NCBI RefSeq assembly: GCF_014805625.2
Contig: NW_024003395.1
Coordinates: forward strand, 45,097-109,096
DNA: 64,000 nt
Reading direction: 5' to 3'
Source of the DNA: Glossina fuscipes
Lineage: Eukaryota; Arthropoda; Insecta; Diptera; Glossinidae
Part shown: piece after piece, positions 1 to 11,699 of the stretch
Position numbering within the stretch: position 1 is the stretch's first letter
Layout of the letters: each line of letters opens with the position of its first letter
Program-made: the position numbers and the translations under genes
Notes under the pieces: model-generated
What the model was told of the DNA's origin: nothing
What the model saw: the letters and a program-made list of their open reading frames with translations, nothing else
Database searches by the model: none

Positions 1-3000
1 CCCATTGGACGTTTACAAGCGTGATGCCGAAACAGATTTAGCACAAATATTCATCGCAACCGATTATCTTGAATTAATATTTAAGTTTTATTAAAATTTA
101 TTAAGCATAACTACAGATATTAGTTTGAATTGTTTATTGTTCGCGCTAAGGTAAGTGTGAAATTTGAAACATGATAGTAACCGGTTGAAAATATATTGAG
201 CTTTCAGATGATCAACGCTCATTCACTTCAATGAATCATTTGAGGCTAATTAACGCAAAAACATTACACTACTATACTATACGTAATACATTCGGTACTA
301 TGGGTTAAAGTGAAAATTAAAAAAATTATTTCTTTATTTTAACACCTTCGGTTTATATTTTAAAATTTTATTTGAAAGATGTGCTCATTAAAATTATGAT
401 TTGAGACGAAAAGTACGTCGAGGGGTTGTTGTTGTTTTTTTTTTTCCTAATATTAGTCGCTATTGGTATTAGTTTTTAAATCAATTTGTCACAGTTGAAG
501 TTTGATTGTTTACACGTTCGGTATTACATTGTCAAACGAACTACTACTGATTATTGTTTCTCTTATCAATAATTTATTCAGTTCATTAACCGTGACATTT
601 TAATGGCCACTTACTATTGACTCTTCAATGTTGTGCATGATTAATGAGTGATGTTTGCGACGAATAAGTGTTTGCATTGTTTGCGTCGTTTCTATTCTAA
701 AAATACCTTTGTATACCTTAACCTTATCAAGAGAGAAGGAAACTTGGAAAGGTGCGAAAAGAAAACTCGTATTAACAAACAATTATTTATGCATTTCCCT
801 AATAAAGAATATTTAAATTGTTTGAAAAATTTAAATCTAATCGATTCAGTCAGTATTGGCGAGTACAAATCGAAGTGAGGGGTAGAGTTTTGCTTTGATC
901 GTAGCTATAGCGAATCCTCAGTCGTTAAAGGCATACCACATACTGATTTGGACGCACGCTCACTAGCCTGAAGCCATACCATCTTCGTATCTCTTTCTCC
1001 TTTCATATATCTTTCTGGCGGTCACCGTGTTGTATTTGTATAGGGGACATCACTAGATCACATTTCTCCAAGCCAATAAACTGTTCTACACAGCAAATAG
1101 TGAAGTAAAGTGAAATGAAAAGCATTGAAGAGCTAAGCAGTTGCAAACCATTTACTCATTTCATTCATTCATTCATTCTTTTCATATTCAATTCATACAT
1201 TAACAAATATATAATACATCAATTATCAAGCTTAATAATTTTTTATAGACTTTCTTTTCTTTCTGTTACAATTAAAAGTCAAAGGCGGCGAACGGTGAAA
1301 GTGCAAAACAAAAAAAAAAAAAAAAAACAACATAATTTTATAAATAATTCGATAAATCTGTGTTAATTCAATTAATACAAATTACCTCAGTAAGCCTATT
1401 ACTACATATATATGTATATTTAGATATATATGCATATATATATATATATATATGTATGAGATTTGAAAATAATACACTTCATATCATTTGTTAGATACGA
1501 TATGCCTGCGTTGCAGCAAGTGTTTTATATTTTGCCTGAACGATGATACTAAGCTTATCGTATCCCTCGTAGAATTAATAATAATTCCATTGAAATGAAA
1601 AGAGAATGTTGAATGTTATCTAGACTTTCTATTGCAACGACCTAAGTTTATTTGACTTTCTATATCTCTTTTCTTTTTTAACAATAGTTTCTAATAGACG
1701 TTTTACTTTTTAAGACTGTCAAGCACACTATGAAATTGGTAAGTTTTTAATTATCAAATAACAAGCAGGCATCGCGGGGTACACAAACTAAAAATATATT
1801 CGAAAAGTTCGAACTCTCGTTTTAATTTTCGAGAAAAACAAAGCTACGCAGAAAATAATTCGATTTAGATTCAAAAGGTCGTCCAAAACCTATATTTGTT
1901 TACTAACAAATCAGACCATAAAATTTAGTTACGACTTTCTGATTATTCTTACACTTCAGTAGATTCTTTGGATAACGGTTTAAGAATATCATTACCCACT
2001 TTCCTCTCTTTTCGTAGCACACATTATGACAAAATATTTGCAACGATATCAAATAGGAATTTGCAAGCGTACATCCGTGGTTATTTCTAAAGGTGATGCT
2101 GCAGTTCAGCTGATTCTAAGTCTTCGTTGGAGTTGAAACCTATAATGTCCTACCAACGTTCGATTAACTCAATTGGCCTGCTTGACTTCCGATCTTCTTT
2201 CGCACTCCACAATTCGTACGGACTAAATTGTTGTTGTTGAGAATTAAATACTTAGGAAAAAAACGGCAAGGCTAGCCACTAATTTCTTCATGTTTTAGGT
2301 AGGATATAAACTTCATGCTGAAGCAACGAATGAGTTTTTTGAGGCTCTTAACGAAAAAGTAGAGTCTCAGCATAACGTAATTTAGAATATGCAACATAAC
2401 GTTGGTAGACTTAAAAACGTTGTGTTACGTTTATATATTTTATTGCATTAGACGTGAAAATTTCCCTCATGGGTCAGTTCAGTAGCATCAACTCTGTATT
2501 TATGATTTATTTGCTCTGAAGCAGATACTATTAGCCGTTGATTGCGGGAATATAGGAAATATCATAAACGTCTTACAAGATAAATTCGCCCAATTAATAA
2601 GGAAAGGAAACAAGTAGTGATAGACACTGCTTTCTGTATTATACATACACTCCCGTAATAGTATGAGCAATGATCAAAGTTCGTAAATGAATACTTTACC
2701 TCACTTCGCCCAATAGAATTCTTCATCTCTCAAAAATTAAACCTTGATTCCATACAAAGTCTATGGGTTTTTTTACAGAGTATAAGGAGGATTTGAATTC
2801 AGTGGGATTATTTTTTCAACTTTCTCACTTGTAGACAAGTGAGTTCTTACAAGAAATCTTCTCTGATAACAAGATTAGACTGACGGTAGACAGGCAGATC
2901 GAATCCACAAATCCATTTAGAATTTGATGCTGATGAAGAATATATATGCTTTGTGGGGTCTCTAATCCTTCTTTCTAAGCAAGTAGCAAGTAACTTTACT

Positions 3001-4850
3001 AAATACGGACTACACATCGAACCAAAGTGCCAAAAGTGGCATTGATCGATACTTGTTGTCTTTTAGTTAGTTTAAAGCAAGGCTTCATATGATGAAATTT
3101 TGTAAAACTGGTTCGATCCAATCCATTTTGAATTGCATATATTGCTGCCTGTGGATTAAATATAAAAATAGATATGTAGACATCGGAGGAACGGAGTGGC
3201 AGATATACATAAATCGATAAGATTGGTCCATGTCTAGCTCGCATTTGTGTAAGTTTAGTAAAAGATCAATTAACCCAGATGGTGTAGAACATAAGGAATG
3301 CAATTGCATTCATTATTTCATGCAAAATTCTCAAAGAAAATCTCAAAAGATTTTTTTTATTACATAATTTATTTCAAACATTTGTTTCTGTATGAATATA
3401 ATAAATACAATAATAAAAATTGTAGTTTATTTTATCTTTTTTCTTTTTTTAAATTCTTATTTCCTTTTATTTATGATATTCAACAATTTGAAGTGGTTGC
3501 ATGTTCTGATTGCTTTTTATTTTTTACGCTTTGATTTGGGCATAAAGCCAGAAATTCCTGGTCTTTTATTTGTTTCACTATTGCTTTTGATTTTATACCC
3601 GGCGAAGAAGGTATGCTAGACTACGGATAGAACGCAGGAACATGGGACATAGGAACATGAACGAATTGCATAAGACCGACAAATGTGGTGTATTTCATAT
3701 TAATAAGGGAATCGATTTTATCATGTCTGTCCATCTTTCTCACACTTGATATGTCCTGCCCAAAATGGAAATTTCCTCTAATAAATTAAGTTTGCCACAT
3801 GCCAATTTAATTTCGACGAAAGAAACTATCAATCATCATTAATTAGTGAGTCCTTCCTTTAATATGTTTTTATGTCAACTAATTTATTTACCATTACGTG
3901 GTCTCTACGGTTGATGTCACGTTAAGCGAGATAAATTCCTGCCGTTGGCTTAGATGTTTATAAGATGAGGTTAATCTTTAGGTATCCGATCTTATAAGAA
4001 GACTTACATACGATCGCAAATGAAACCAGCTGCAGACGTTTCAATCAGAACTTGATCGTGTAGTGGTATCTTTATAACGTGCCTTCATTTCCTACTCATC
4101 GGATGTATTTTTTGAGTGGTAGCGTGTTCATTATGTACTTATTAGATAAACAAACTATCAACAAGTGTTGCGTGCTAAACGATTCGATTTAAACCCATTT
4201 AAAACATATTAAATTTTTGTATTTTACTTTATCACCTAAACACCACTTAATTTTATCCCGTCACTAACGAAAAATTTCAGTAAATCTGACATTTTTGTGT
4301 TACTTTGCAAAAAAAAAAAAAAGAAGAGGAACAAAAGTTAATATTTTATAATATTCAATAATTTGTGGAAATTTTATTCACACGTATATTTGCATATTCA
4401 CATTCCCAAATGCATGTTATACGTGTACGCCTTTACGTACAATGCTAAATATATCCACTACGTATATTTACTAATTGTTGTGCTTATTATCACTTTAAGT
4501 GATGATCATACAAATAATTCATTTTAACTGACTGCCAAGCAACTTTCAACACTTTTCTACTTAAATAAACGAATGGACGTATGGACGGATGAGCGAATTT
4601 ACGTAAAATATATAATTAATGCTTATGTCAAAACATAATTACAAAAAAGATATGTTTATAATTTATTTACTACTTATGGGCATTTCCACAAAAAAAGTTG
4701 AGTGTATTTTTGATTTTATTTCCACATTGGAAATCCAACATATTTATATGAAGATGATAGAAAAAAAGTGTGAAAGCTATTTATGCTTTGGGTTTCAATC
4801 AATACTCTATACCAATATATAATATTATGTGTTTGCGTTAATATTGGTAG
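1..4850. other. Non-coding stretch upstream of the carbonic anhydrase gene
   Basis: No open frame here shows a recognisable domain or a plausible splice structure. It holds simple repeats: an A run near 1311-1327, an AT-rich dinucleotide stretch near 1405-1456 and an A run near 4309-4322. The stretch 950-1370 has the A-rich, stop-filled look of a fly 5' untranslated region, but I could not find a convincing initiator plus donor site, so no gene is called. A fragment near 3000-3330 resembles the dispersed decayed repeat seen elsewhere in the window. Confidence 0.5.
1405..1456. repeat. AT-rich dinucleotide microsatellite
   Basis: Interrupted run of TA/CATA/TGTA units read directly from the sequence. 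Simple-sequence DNA with no coding content. Confidence 0.85.
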
Positions 4851-4859
4851 TTCTTTCAT

Positions 4860-5400
4860 TAGAAAAAGTCATTTATTTCGAAAAATTGGTGCAATGCACA
4901 TTGACCAAAATATTTTCAAACATTTTCTACGACATTTTGCCAAATCTCTAGCAACATGGCGATATCATGCCGAAACAACTTATATTGGTTTGGCAGTGAT
5001 GCAATCATCGACCCATGTTCGCACTTCTTCAACTTTGCGCATCCGCTTGCTAGGCAAGCCATGTTACATCCATCTGAAGAAGTGGTAATCAGAACGCGCG
5101 ATCTCTGATGAGAGCGCCGGGGGTGGCAGAAGTTCCCATTCCCTGGGCAACTCTTCAAACAAGTGGAAAAAATGGCATTTTTGATTAGTTGGCGAGGTAG
5201 TCGTTTTTCCTCCTTTTGGCTTGTTCCCGTCGCATGTGAACGTATGGAAATAAGCGATTCGTCCATTGCTAAGCTGTTCGAAACTTTTTTGAAAGTTTGA
5301 GTTTCGTCTAATAAGTCTGGCAATAAGTCTGCGGTTTTGGGCTTTTTCGATCATCGTGGCCGTTTTTTGTCATTGACATTAAAATCATATGATGGACTAG
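4860..5400 (-). mobile_element. Decayed mariner-like transposase (C-terminal part)
   Basis: Read on the minus strand through several frames, 4905-5140 gives the C-terminal pattern of mauritiana/irritans-type mariner transposases: a PPALSSEIARSDYHFF stretch equivalent to the PPYSPDLAPSDYHLF catalytic motif of the family, then HGL, then EEVRTWVDDCIA, then FRHDIAMLLEIWQNVVENV and KYF, matching the family's end (lysine/aspartate-rich helix, RHGI..LPERW..V, YF). The frames are broken by stops and small indels, and the last Asp region is altered, so it cannot be functional. The part at 5140-5400 continues the open frame but is less recognisable. I did not find clear terminal inverted repeats. Confidence 0.72.
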
Positions 5401-7990
5401 CATTACCAAAGTAGGTGTATTGTTTAGATAAGAGGTGTAGATGAGGGGGAGGGGGGGGAAGCTAAAGTTTAAATTTGAAATCAATCACTTGAGAATTGAC
5501 GTAAGTTCGTGGGAGGTTCATGAAAATGATTTAGAAAAGGTTATATAAACGTTTTAAATAAAATTGTGTATACCTGATATTTTAGGCTTTCTTCACAAAG
5601 GAAGGGAGCGTAATCTGATTCCCTTGCTTGCCTTTAATAATCGTTTAATTAGAATTTCAGCTTAAGAACTTTTGTAATCCATACACTATTTGATAAAATA
5701 TATTGAAAATCCAATTATTCATTTTGAATTGTTTTACGGTCTTAATTATCTTGGTCGTATCATAGGCATTTTTAAATTCCCAATATGGATCTAAGTGGAA
5801 AGGAAAGATTACTTACTTTCATCAGTTTATTTAAAACTTTTTAAAGTGAGGAGTACTTGAGCCCTTTACGGACGGAAAGACGCACATTGTGGAACTCCTT
5901 TGACACTAAGTTTGCTTTTTCTTCTTTTTGTCGAGATTTTATTAGTAATACCGCTCCTTAAATATTTACTACTCTTTTTGGTTGGAAAGCAAAGAAAATT
6001 TTCATAACGGTGACTTAAGATTTTTTTTGTCACTAAATTGTACATTTTTCGTATTCTCGAAGCAAAAAAGGTGGCCAACGAATAATGCATACTACTATTA
6101 GTACAAAATTCATTCAACGTCAAGCGAATGTCGTTTCTAAGGCAGAATCGTTGTGCTGTCGGCTTCATTTAAATATAAATTTAATGGGAACTGCACTTTA
6201 TTAAAACCACTCTCTAATGGCGATATTACATATGTTTCATCGTTGCATTTGTAACGCCTACAAATCACAGGTCATGTGAACTTAAGGCAGTAGTTCAATT
6301 CGTTTAGTTAACCATAACTTACTGCCTACTAAGTGCTATTCGTATTATTAAAAAAGGGAAGAAACCAAAAGGAGCTAGTTTGCCCCCTACATAAGTCTTT
6401 GGACATGTTGCCCACATATTAATAGTTCTCTTGCCCTCATATAAAGATGATAAGGGCAGCTAGAACATAAAGCCAACTATGAACTTACGTAAGACGACAT
6501 GTATGGCCACGAAACTTGTTTGAAGTCTTTATGAGAGTGCTTGGAAATTTCAGTACAATGAAGTGATTAAACTTGTCTTGCTCGTCGTATCTCAATCGAA
6601 ACCAATTTTCCGATTCCTAAATCAAAATTCGCTCAATCTACACTTTGCTTTTCTGACCTAACAGGTTTTAAGCGTTCGTCTTATTCATATTGGTATATGA
6701 CTACTTTTAAACATACACGCACGCTTAAGTCACAATTTCGCCAACTGCGACACGTTAAGTGGCCTATCCGCCTACATGAATTATAGAAGGCATGTTCGCC
6801 TCCAAGGAAGACATATACACGTTGCAGATCCCATAAGCTGCATAAATATTTTATAAGAATAACAGAAGGAATCTTTCTGATCGTGTTCGACTGTTCTTTC
6901 GTTCAGAGCAAGTTTTGTAAGAGCAAGTTTTGCCAAAAGTTTTTTTTCTTTTTTAGCTCGTCTCTCCGCCTGTCTTGTTTTCTTGTTTTCAACCTATAAG
7001 TCGCAAGTCTGTTTTTAAAAGCGAAAAATTGAATTTCTGCTCATATAACATATAACGATAAATATTTCCCACCCGATCCTAATGATTCTGCAGTACTTAA
7101 ATAAAAATGAATAAAATCGTATAAAATTTTTATTTTAACTTGTTGTTTTTAAAGATTGATGAGATCGATACAAGAGCATATAATTGCCTTACCAGTTAAT
7201 TGTTGTGAATGTGTGTGATGTTGACAATTGCATACTGAAATGATAAGAGTATCATACATATATATTAGTTTTATTTACATTACACAATACGACAATACAA
7301 GATGTCATATCTTTGCTTACATCCTGGCAAGCTGCCGATGGGAATGAAAAATTTCCATTCACAATTTTCATCCATTTTAAATTGTAAACTAAGTAAATAA
7401 TAATTATTAAAGAACTCTTTGTTCAAAGTTTAAATAGATAACGCTATTGCATGTATAAGCGAACTGGTGGTTATCACTGCATATACCCTTGTCTTCGTTC
7501 AATCACCCACACACAATTCACTTTCACTTCATGTCTCTTTCGTTTCATTGCATAAAAGCAAGAATTTTAATTATATACAGACTACGGAAACAATTAATTA
7601 AGTAAAAAATGCTACCGTATTTTCTGCCTTGTACACAGACATTATATCATCCTTACTATCGTTATCATTCAACGCCCGTCAGTCAGTAATTTGTTAAGCA
7701 AAGTGTTTGGACCTATTGAAATATTTAAACTCTATCTTAATCAATGCACTATAATTATTGTGCTGACTTTGAATTTATTTACATGCGAACCTTATAGGAT
7801 AAATTTTAACTCATGTGTTATTTTATATCACCGTAAACAATCTTGTGTGCAGTCAGGGCGCCCTTGAGATTTCAAATCTATGTATTTTGCATTACTAATG
7901 TAAAATTCGAATACAATTTGGGCAGATATGTGTGCATACGAAGTGTGCAATCATCAAAAACTATTGGATCCTTAAATGCTTTATAGGTAT
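5400..7990. other. Intergenic, no feature recognised
   Basis: AT-rich DNA with only short open frames, none with a recognisable motif. No RNA gene, tandem array or transposon end could be supported here. Confidence 0.5.
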
Positions 7991-7994
7991 TTTT

Positions 7995-8330
7995 TATACC
8001 CACCATCGAAGGATTGGGGATACATGTCAAACAGTTGGGAACGCCCAGAAGGAAGCATCGGAGATCTCACAAAGTACATATATTGTGGATCAGCAACAAA
8101 TTCTAAATCGATTTAAGCACGCTCGTTTGTCCGTCTGTCCATCATTGTAATGTTTGTTGCAAACATTCTTCTGACCGCAAAAAAAAAAACTATCGAACTA
8201 AAATTTGCAGAAACATTGGAAATTCTTGGACGCAGATTGGTATTGAAAATGGTCCAAATCGGTCGAGGGGCACGCCCACAGCATCACGTAAACTGAGAAC
8301 ACCGTTGTTTTTTTAAAAGGAATGAACAAT
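7995..8330 (+). repeat. Decayed dispersed repeat (TTTATACCC-type family), copy 1
   Basis: Begins with a TTTTTATACCCACCATCGAAGG stem and continues with a GTCCGTCTGTCC motif, a run of A, and a 'GGTATTGAAAATGGTCCAAATCGG' stretch. The same order of motifs recurs at 28965-29330 (TTTTTATACCTACCG..., CTGTCC, GTATTGAAAATGGGCCAAATCGG) and, more divergent, at 45005-45300. This looks like a non-autonomous element family now decayed; it codes for nothing visible. Confidence 0.6.
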
Positions 8331-8429
8331 TGATTTCTCGCTCATTACTCATAAACTGAAGCAAATAAATGTATAAAAATTTTAAAACATATTCTATGGG
8401 CGATGCTGTAGCATTCTAGCATAAAAATT

Positions 8430-8790
8430 GAAAAAATTCACCACGCCTACCCAATATTATAGTGAATCGAAATTTGCTTTTTCAATTCATAAAGCGCAGA
8501 AACAAGTTTGAAAAAAACCCATGAAGTATACAAATTCTTGGCCAGTTTCAAATCTGGAATACACCTAAACTTACCCGCCTGTTCGTCTATCCGTCTGTCC
8601 GTCTGTCTGTTTGCGCAACTTTGTAGTGTTTGCAGTAAGCATTCTTCCGTTAGCGAAAATGAAGAAAGAGGTAAACTTTTCAAAGGACACACGTGGAACG
8701 CCCACATGCCAAAGACTTTTATTTTGAAAATAGATAAATAAAAAAAAGCTGCGCCCTCTCCACATTATAGAGTATAAAAATGGGTATAAA
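8430..8790 (+). repeat. Decayed dispersed repeat, copy 2
   Basis: A second, adjacent copy or internal duplication of the same kind of repeat: it has the CCGTCTGTCCGTCTGTCTGTTTGCGCAACTTTGTAG block at 8590-8625 and ends with a TATAAAAATGGGTATAAAAG stretch. No coding capacity. Confidence 0.5.
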
Positions 8791-8884
8791 AGATTCTGTG
8801 CCGACCAAATTTAACTTTCTTACTAGTTTTAAAATCAAAAGTTCAAAAGGATCATACCGCCCCAAGCGGTAGTTCTCGTGTTAA

Positions 8885-8925
8885 GGCGGATATAAGTTCT
8901 CCCTACTGTGATTTGACCTAAAAGG
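8885..8925 (+). promoter_or_regulatory. Candidate TATA box of the carbonic anhydrase gene
   Basis: A GATATAAG element lies at 8889-8896, about 30 bases before a plausible start region near 8920 and 62-68 bases before the ATG at 8958. It supports 8958 as the real first-exon start despite the stop codon that follows in that exon. The initiator itself is not a clear match to TCAGTT. Confidence 0.45.
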
Positions 8926-8957
8926 TCTTAGCATACGTCAAATTAAGTAAACAGAAA

Positions 8958-9219
8958 ATGAATAAGATTACCAACCGATTGCTAATATATGCTGTCATTG
9001 TTTCCTGATTACTTTCAGCTTTTCTTTCCTTGGTCGACTTAAGTAAAGCGGATGGCGTTCATTGGGGTTATCCAGACTTAAATACGAATCAAGGTATTTT
9101 AGTTAAACGGTTCGTTGAAAATTTGATTTTCTTAAGGTATAACTTTAGAGCTTATTCTCTTTTTTTTAACAACTGAAAACACTGTGCGTTTATATGCCTA
9201 ACCAACACATGACAGTTCG

Positions 9220-9250
<31 letters not shown>

Positions 9251-11383
9251 AAAAAAAGTTGAGTGCGAGTTAAATTATAAAATTGCTATAATTTTGCAAT
9301 ATAAACAACAAGTGACATATAAAAGTGCGAAAGTATACGTATGTAGGAAAGTGTTTTGAGTATAATAGTTCTATCAATTCTTTGTGCAAAATTCATTTAA
9401 TTTGTGTGATTCTATTTGTTTTTATTTAAAGAATTCCCAAACTGGGGTGGTCTCTGCGACACCGGTAAACTTCAGAGCCCTATTAATTTAAGCCTCCGAC
9501 GGGCGGTGAAGGGTATTTATGAAGTTCCTTTGCAAGGCATAAATTATGGTGAAACGATAAATGCAGTGACTTTGGTAAATAATGGCCATTCAGGTAAGAT
9601 GTCAAGATTTTATTGCTAACTAAAGAATATGCCAGTAAATTATTACTGGCATATTATTCATATTAATGAAGGTTTCATTATTCCATTCGTAACAGTCAGA
9701 AATACGTTCTAAAGTCGTTCTATAGAAAATATTATTTATTCCTTAATCTACCTTGAACTTCTTCGTTCTCTCGCTCGTTCATTAATTCGTTCACTGCATC
9801 CTTCTGCAGTTGTTTATGTCAACGCTTTCGTCTTTTGCAGTGAGACAAAAAGTCAAACTTCAGTTATATTCCTTTAGCTTAGTTCCACACAAAACATGTT
9901 TGAAAAAGATTTGTTAGTTAACATAATGGAAAGCGGGAAAAGTGGATAGGCTAAAAAAATGTTCAGGATACATTTTGTTAAAAAAACTACCAAGAAAATC
10001 GTATTGAGGAATACCTACGACCCGATATTGCAAAGAAGGCAATAGGATGAGAAACGATGCACCGAACGAGTAAAACAATTTGTAGCAGCTGTTTATGTTA
10101 ATGTTGTGCAAGTTGTTTTTTTGTATTTTGGAATGCAACTCATTTAATATCCTATACCGCTTCAACATTATACGTATGAAGTTTTTGTATAAAGGCTTTT
10201 CAAAATAAGATTTTATATAAAAAGTGATCGAAAAAGTGCTCCGGACTGAAATATTTTGAATACCGTTCGTCTCTGTACCGAATTTCATCAAAATGTCTCA
10301 AAAATTACGGCTTGTAGCTTAAACACAAGAAAATAGAGCAGGCAGACAGACAGACAGACGAACAGACAAGCTTAGATCGATGCAAAAAGTGGATCGATCG
10401 TGACAATAGCGGCTTGGAAGTTGAACGCAGGGAAATAAGACGGATAGACGGACAGAAGCCATGCTTTAGAATGGCCAAACAAGAAAATGTGTCTCAGTTC
10501 TGTCTCTCCTTCTCGTTATTCGCAACTTCCGATACGTAAGTCTATTTAAAGCATAAGAGGCCGCCGTGGTCCTATTCTTTCATACATTTTCTGGTGCTAG
10601 CGAGTAGTCAAGATTGGTTTATACTATTTTTAAGTAACGTTTTTCATTTATAGTACAAATTTCCAATTTTGGCATTGATCTAAGACTAAAAGGTGGCCCT
10701 TTGGCTAGTGATTACATATTGGAACAAATTCATTTTCATTGGTGGTCCGAACATACCATCGATAGCGTGCGCTATCCATTTGAGGCACATTTGGTTCATC
10801 GCAATGCAAATTATGAAAATATAACTGCAGCTGCTCAGCAAAAAGACGGTATAGCTGTTTTAGCGATTCTCTTTCATGCTTCTTTACAGCGTAATGAAGC
10901 CATCGATGAAATTTTGGAATATTTACCTAAAGTTAATAAATATGAACACATCAAGAAGCCGATTCGTGTTAATGTTGTTTTTGAAGTTGACGATCTGCTC
11001 CCAGAGATGGACAACTATTTGACATATAATGGATCATTGACAACTCCAAGCTGCTCCGAAGTGGTTACTTGGCTCGTAATGGCTGAAACATATCCCATAA
11101 CCATAGATCAGGTAAAAATAAATAAGTGAGAAGTTCTTTCAGCTTTTAATCTGTATTCTTACGTTTTGTTTGATTACAGATTGAAGCATTCAAGGCTGTG
11201 GAATTTGAATCGGGAAGAACTTTAAATAACAATTTTCGTTTTGTTCAAAATCTCAACGATCGCGCTTTAATTATTGTCGCAAATAGAAAAACCGATGACT
11301 TAAGTGATAATTCCTCCAGTCGTCTTCACTGCACCGCAGTTAATGTGATTCTTTTCGTTTTAATTGTGAAATTATTTTTATAA
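8958..11383 (+). CDS. Alpha-carbonic anhydrase, secreted or membrane-anchored (four exons)
   Basis: Catalyses reversible hydration of carbon dioxide. Exons inferred from GT-AG sites and frame: 8958-9093, 9432-9593, 10654-11111, 11180-11383 (960 bases, phases 1, 1, 0). Exon 1 encodes a hydrophobic leader then DGVHWGYPDL; exon 2 has WGGLCDTGKLQSPINL and NNGHS, which carries the proton-shuttle histidine (His64); exon 3 has the zinc ligands in IHFHWW (His94, His96) and EAHLVH (His119) and the NGSLTTPSCSEVVTWLV signature; exon 4 has NNFRFVQ. So the active site is complete. The C-terminus is hydrophobic (NVILFVLIVKLFL), suggesting a GPI anchor or a tail membrane segment. Oddity: in frame with the ATG, exon 1 contains TGA at 9006-9008 in the leader. 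Either the true first exon lies elsewhere, or the copy is mutated, or the stop is read through. The NNFRP proline is Phe here. Confidence 0.85.
9094..9431 (+). other. Intron 1 of the carbonic anhydrase gene
   Basis: Flanked by AAG|GTATTT and TTTAAAG|AA. It contains a long T run at 9220-9245. Joining the exons restores a Gln-Glu-Phe-Pro-Asn-Trp reading that matches the family. Confidence 0.8.
9594..10653 (+). other. Intron 2 of the carbonic anhydrase gene
   Basis: Donor CAG|GTAAGA and acceptor TTTATAG|TA, keeping phase 1 (G|TA gives Val). At 10330-10465 it carries CAGACAGACAGACAG and GGATAGACGGACAG motifs, the reverse complement of the dispersed repeat motif seen at 8.6 kb, so a decayed repeat copy probably sits in this intron. 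Confidence 0.75.
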
Positions 11384-11678
11384 ACAGCGCCATTTTGCCA
11401 AGAAACTTTTTTTTTGTAGTGATTTCTGCTCGAAAATACCAAAGACATTTGCTACGGCGTGACCATTCGAGTATATTTCGGGAATTATTACTCTATTGTC
11501 GGAGAGATAGTTACGTGTAATTTAAGCTAATGATACTAAGTTGTGTGTGTCTTTTTTCAATGAGACTTTTCGCTAAAACTAGTCAAATTTACCATATAAC
11601 TGATTATATTATAAAGATTTAGAAAGATATTTTATGTGTCAACCGGCTCCGGCTGGACCCAAAAAACAAATTTTTTTT

Positions 11679-11684
11679 AATAAA
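11679..11684 (+). terminator. Candidate poly(A) signal of carbonic anhydrase
   Basis: First AATAAA hexamer on the plus strand after the stop codon, about 300 bases downstream. Only the motif supports it. Confidence 0.4.
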
Positions 11685-11699
11685 AAGCAAAATTTAAAA

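Noticed and set aside
5866..6168. A 100-codon minus-strand frame
   Set aside because: No leader, domain or promoter; composition is that of surrounding AT-rich DNA.
9019..9093. Acceptor-like TTACTTTCAG before the carbonic anhydrase N-terminus as proof of an upstream exon
   Set aside because: No upstream exon with an ATG and a donor in the required phase could be found, so it is kept only as an alternative explanation for the TGA.
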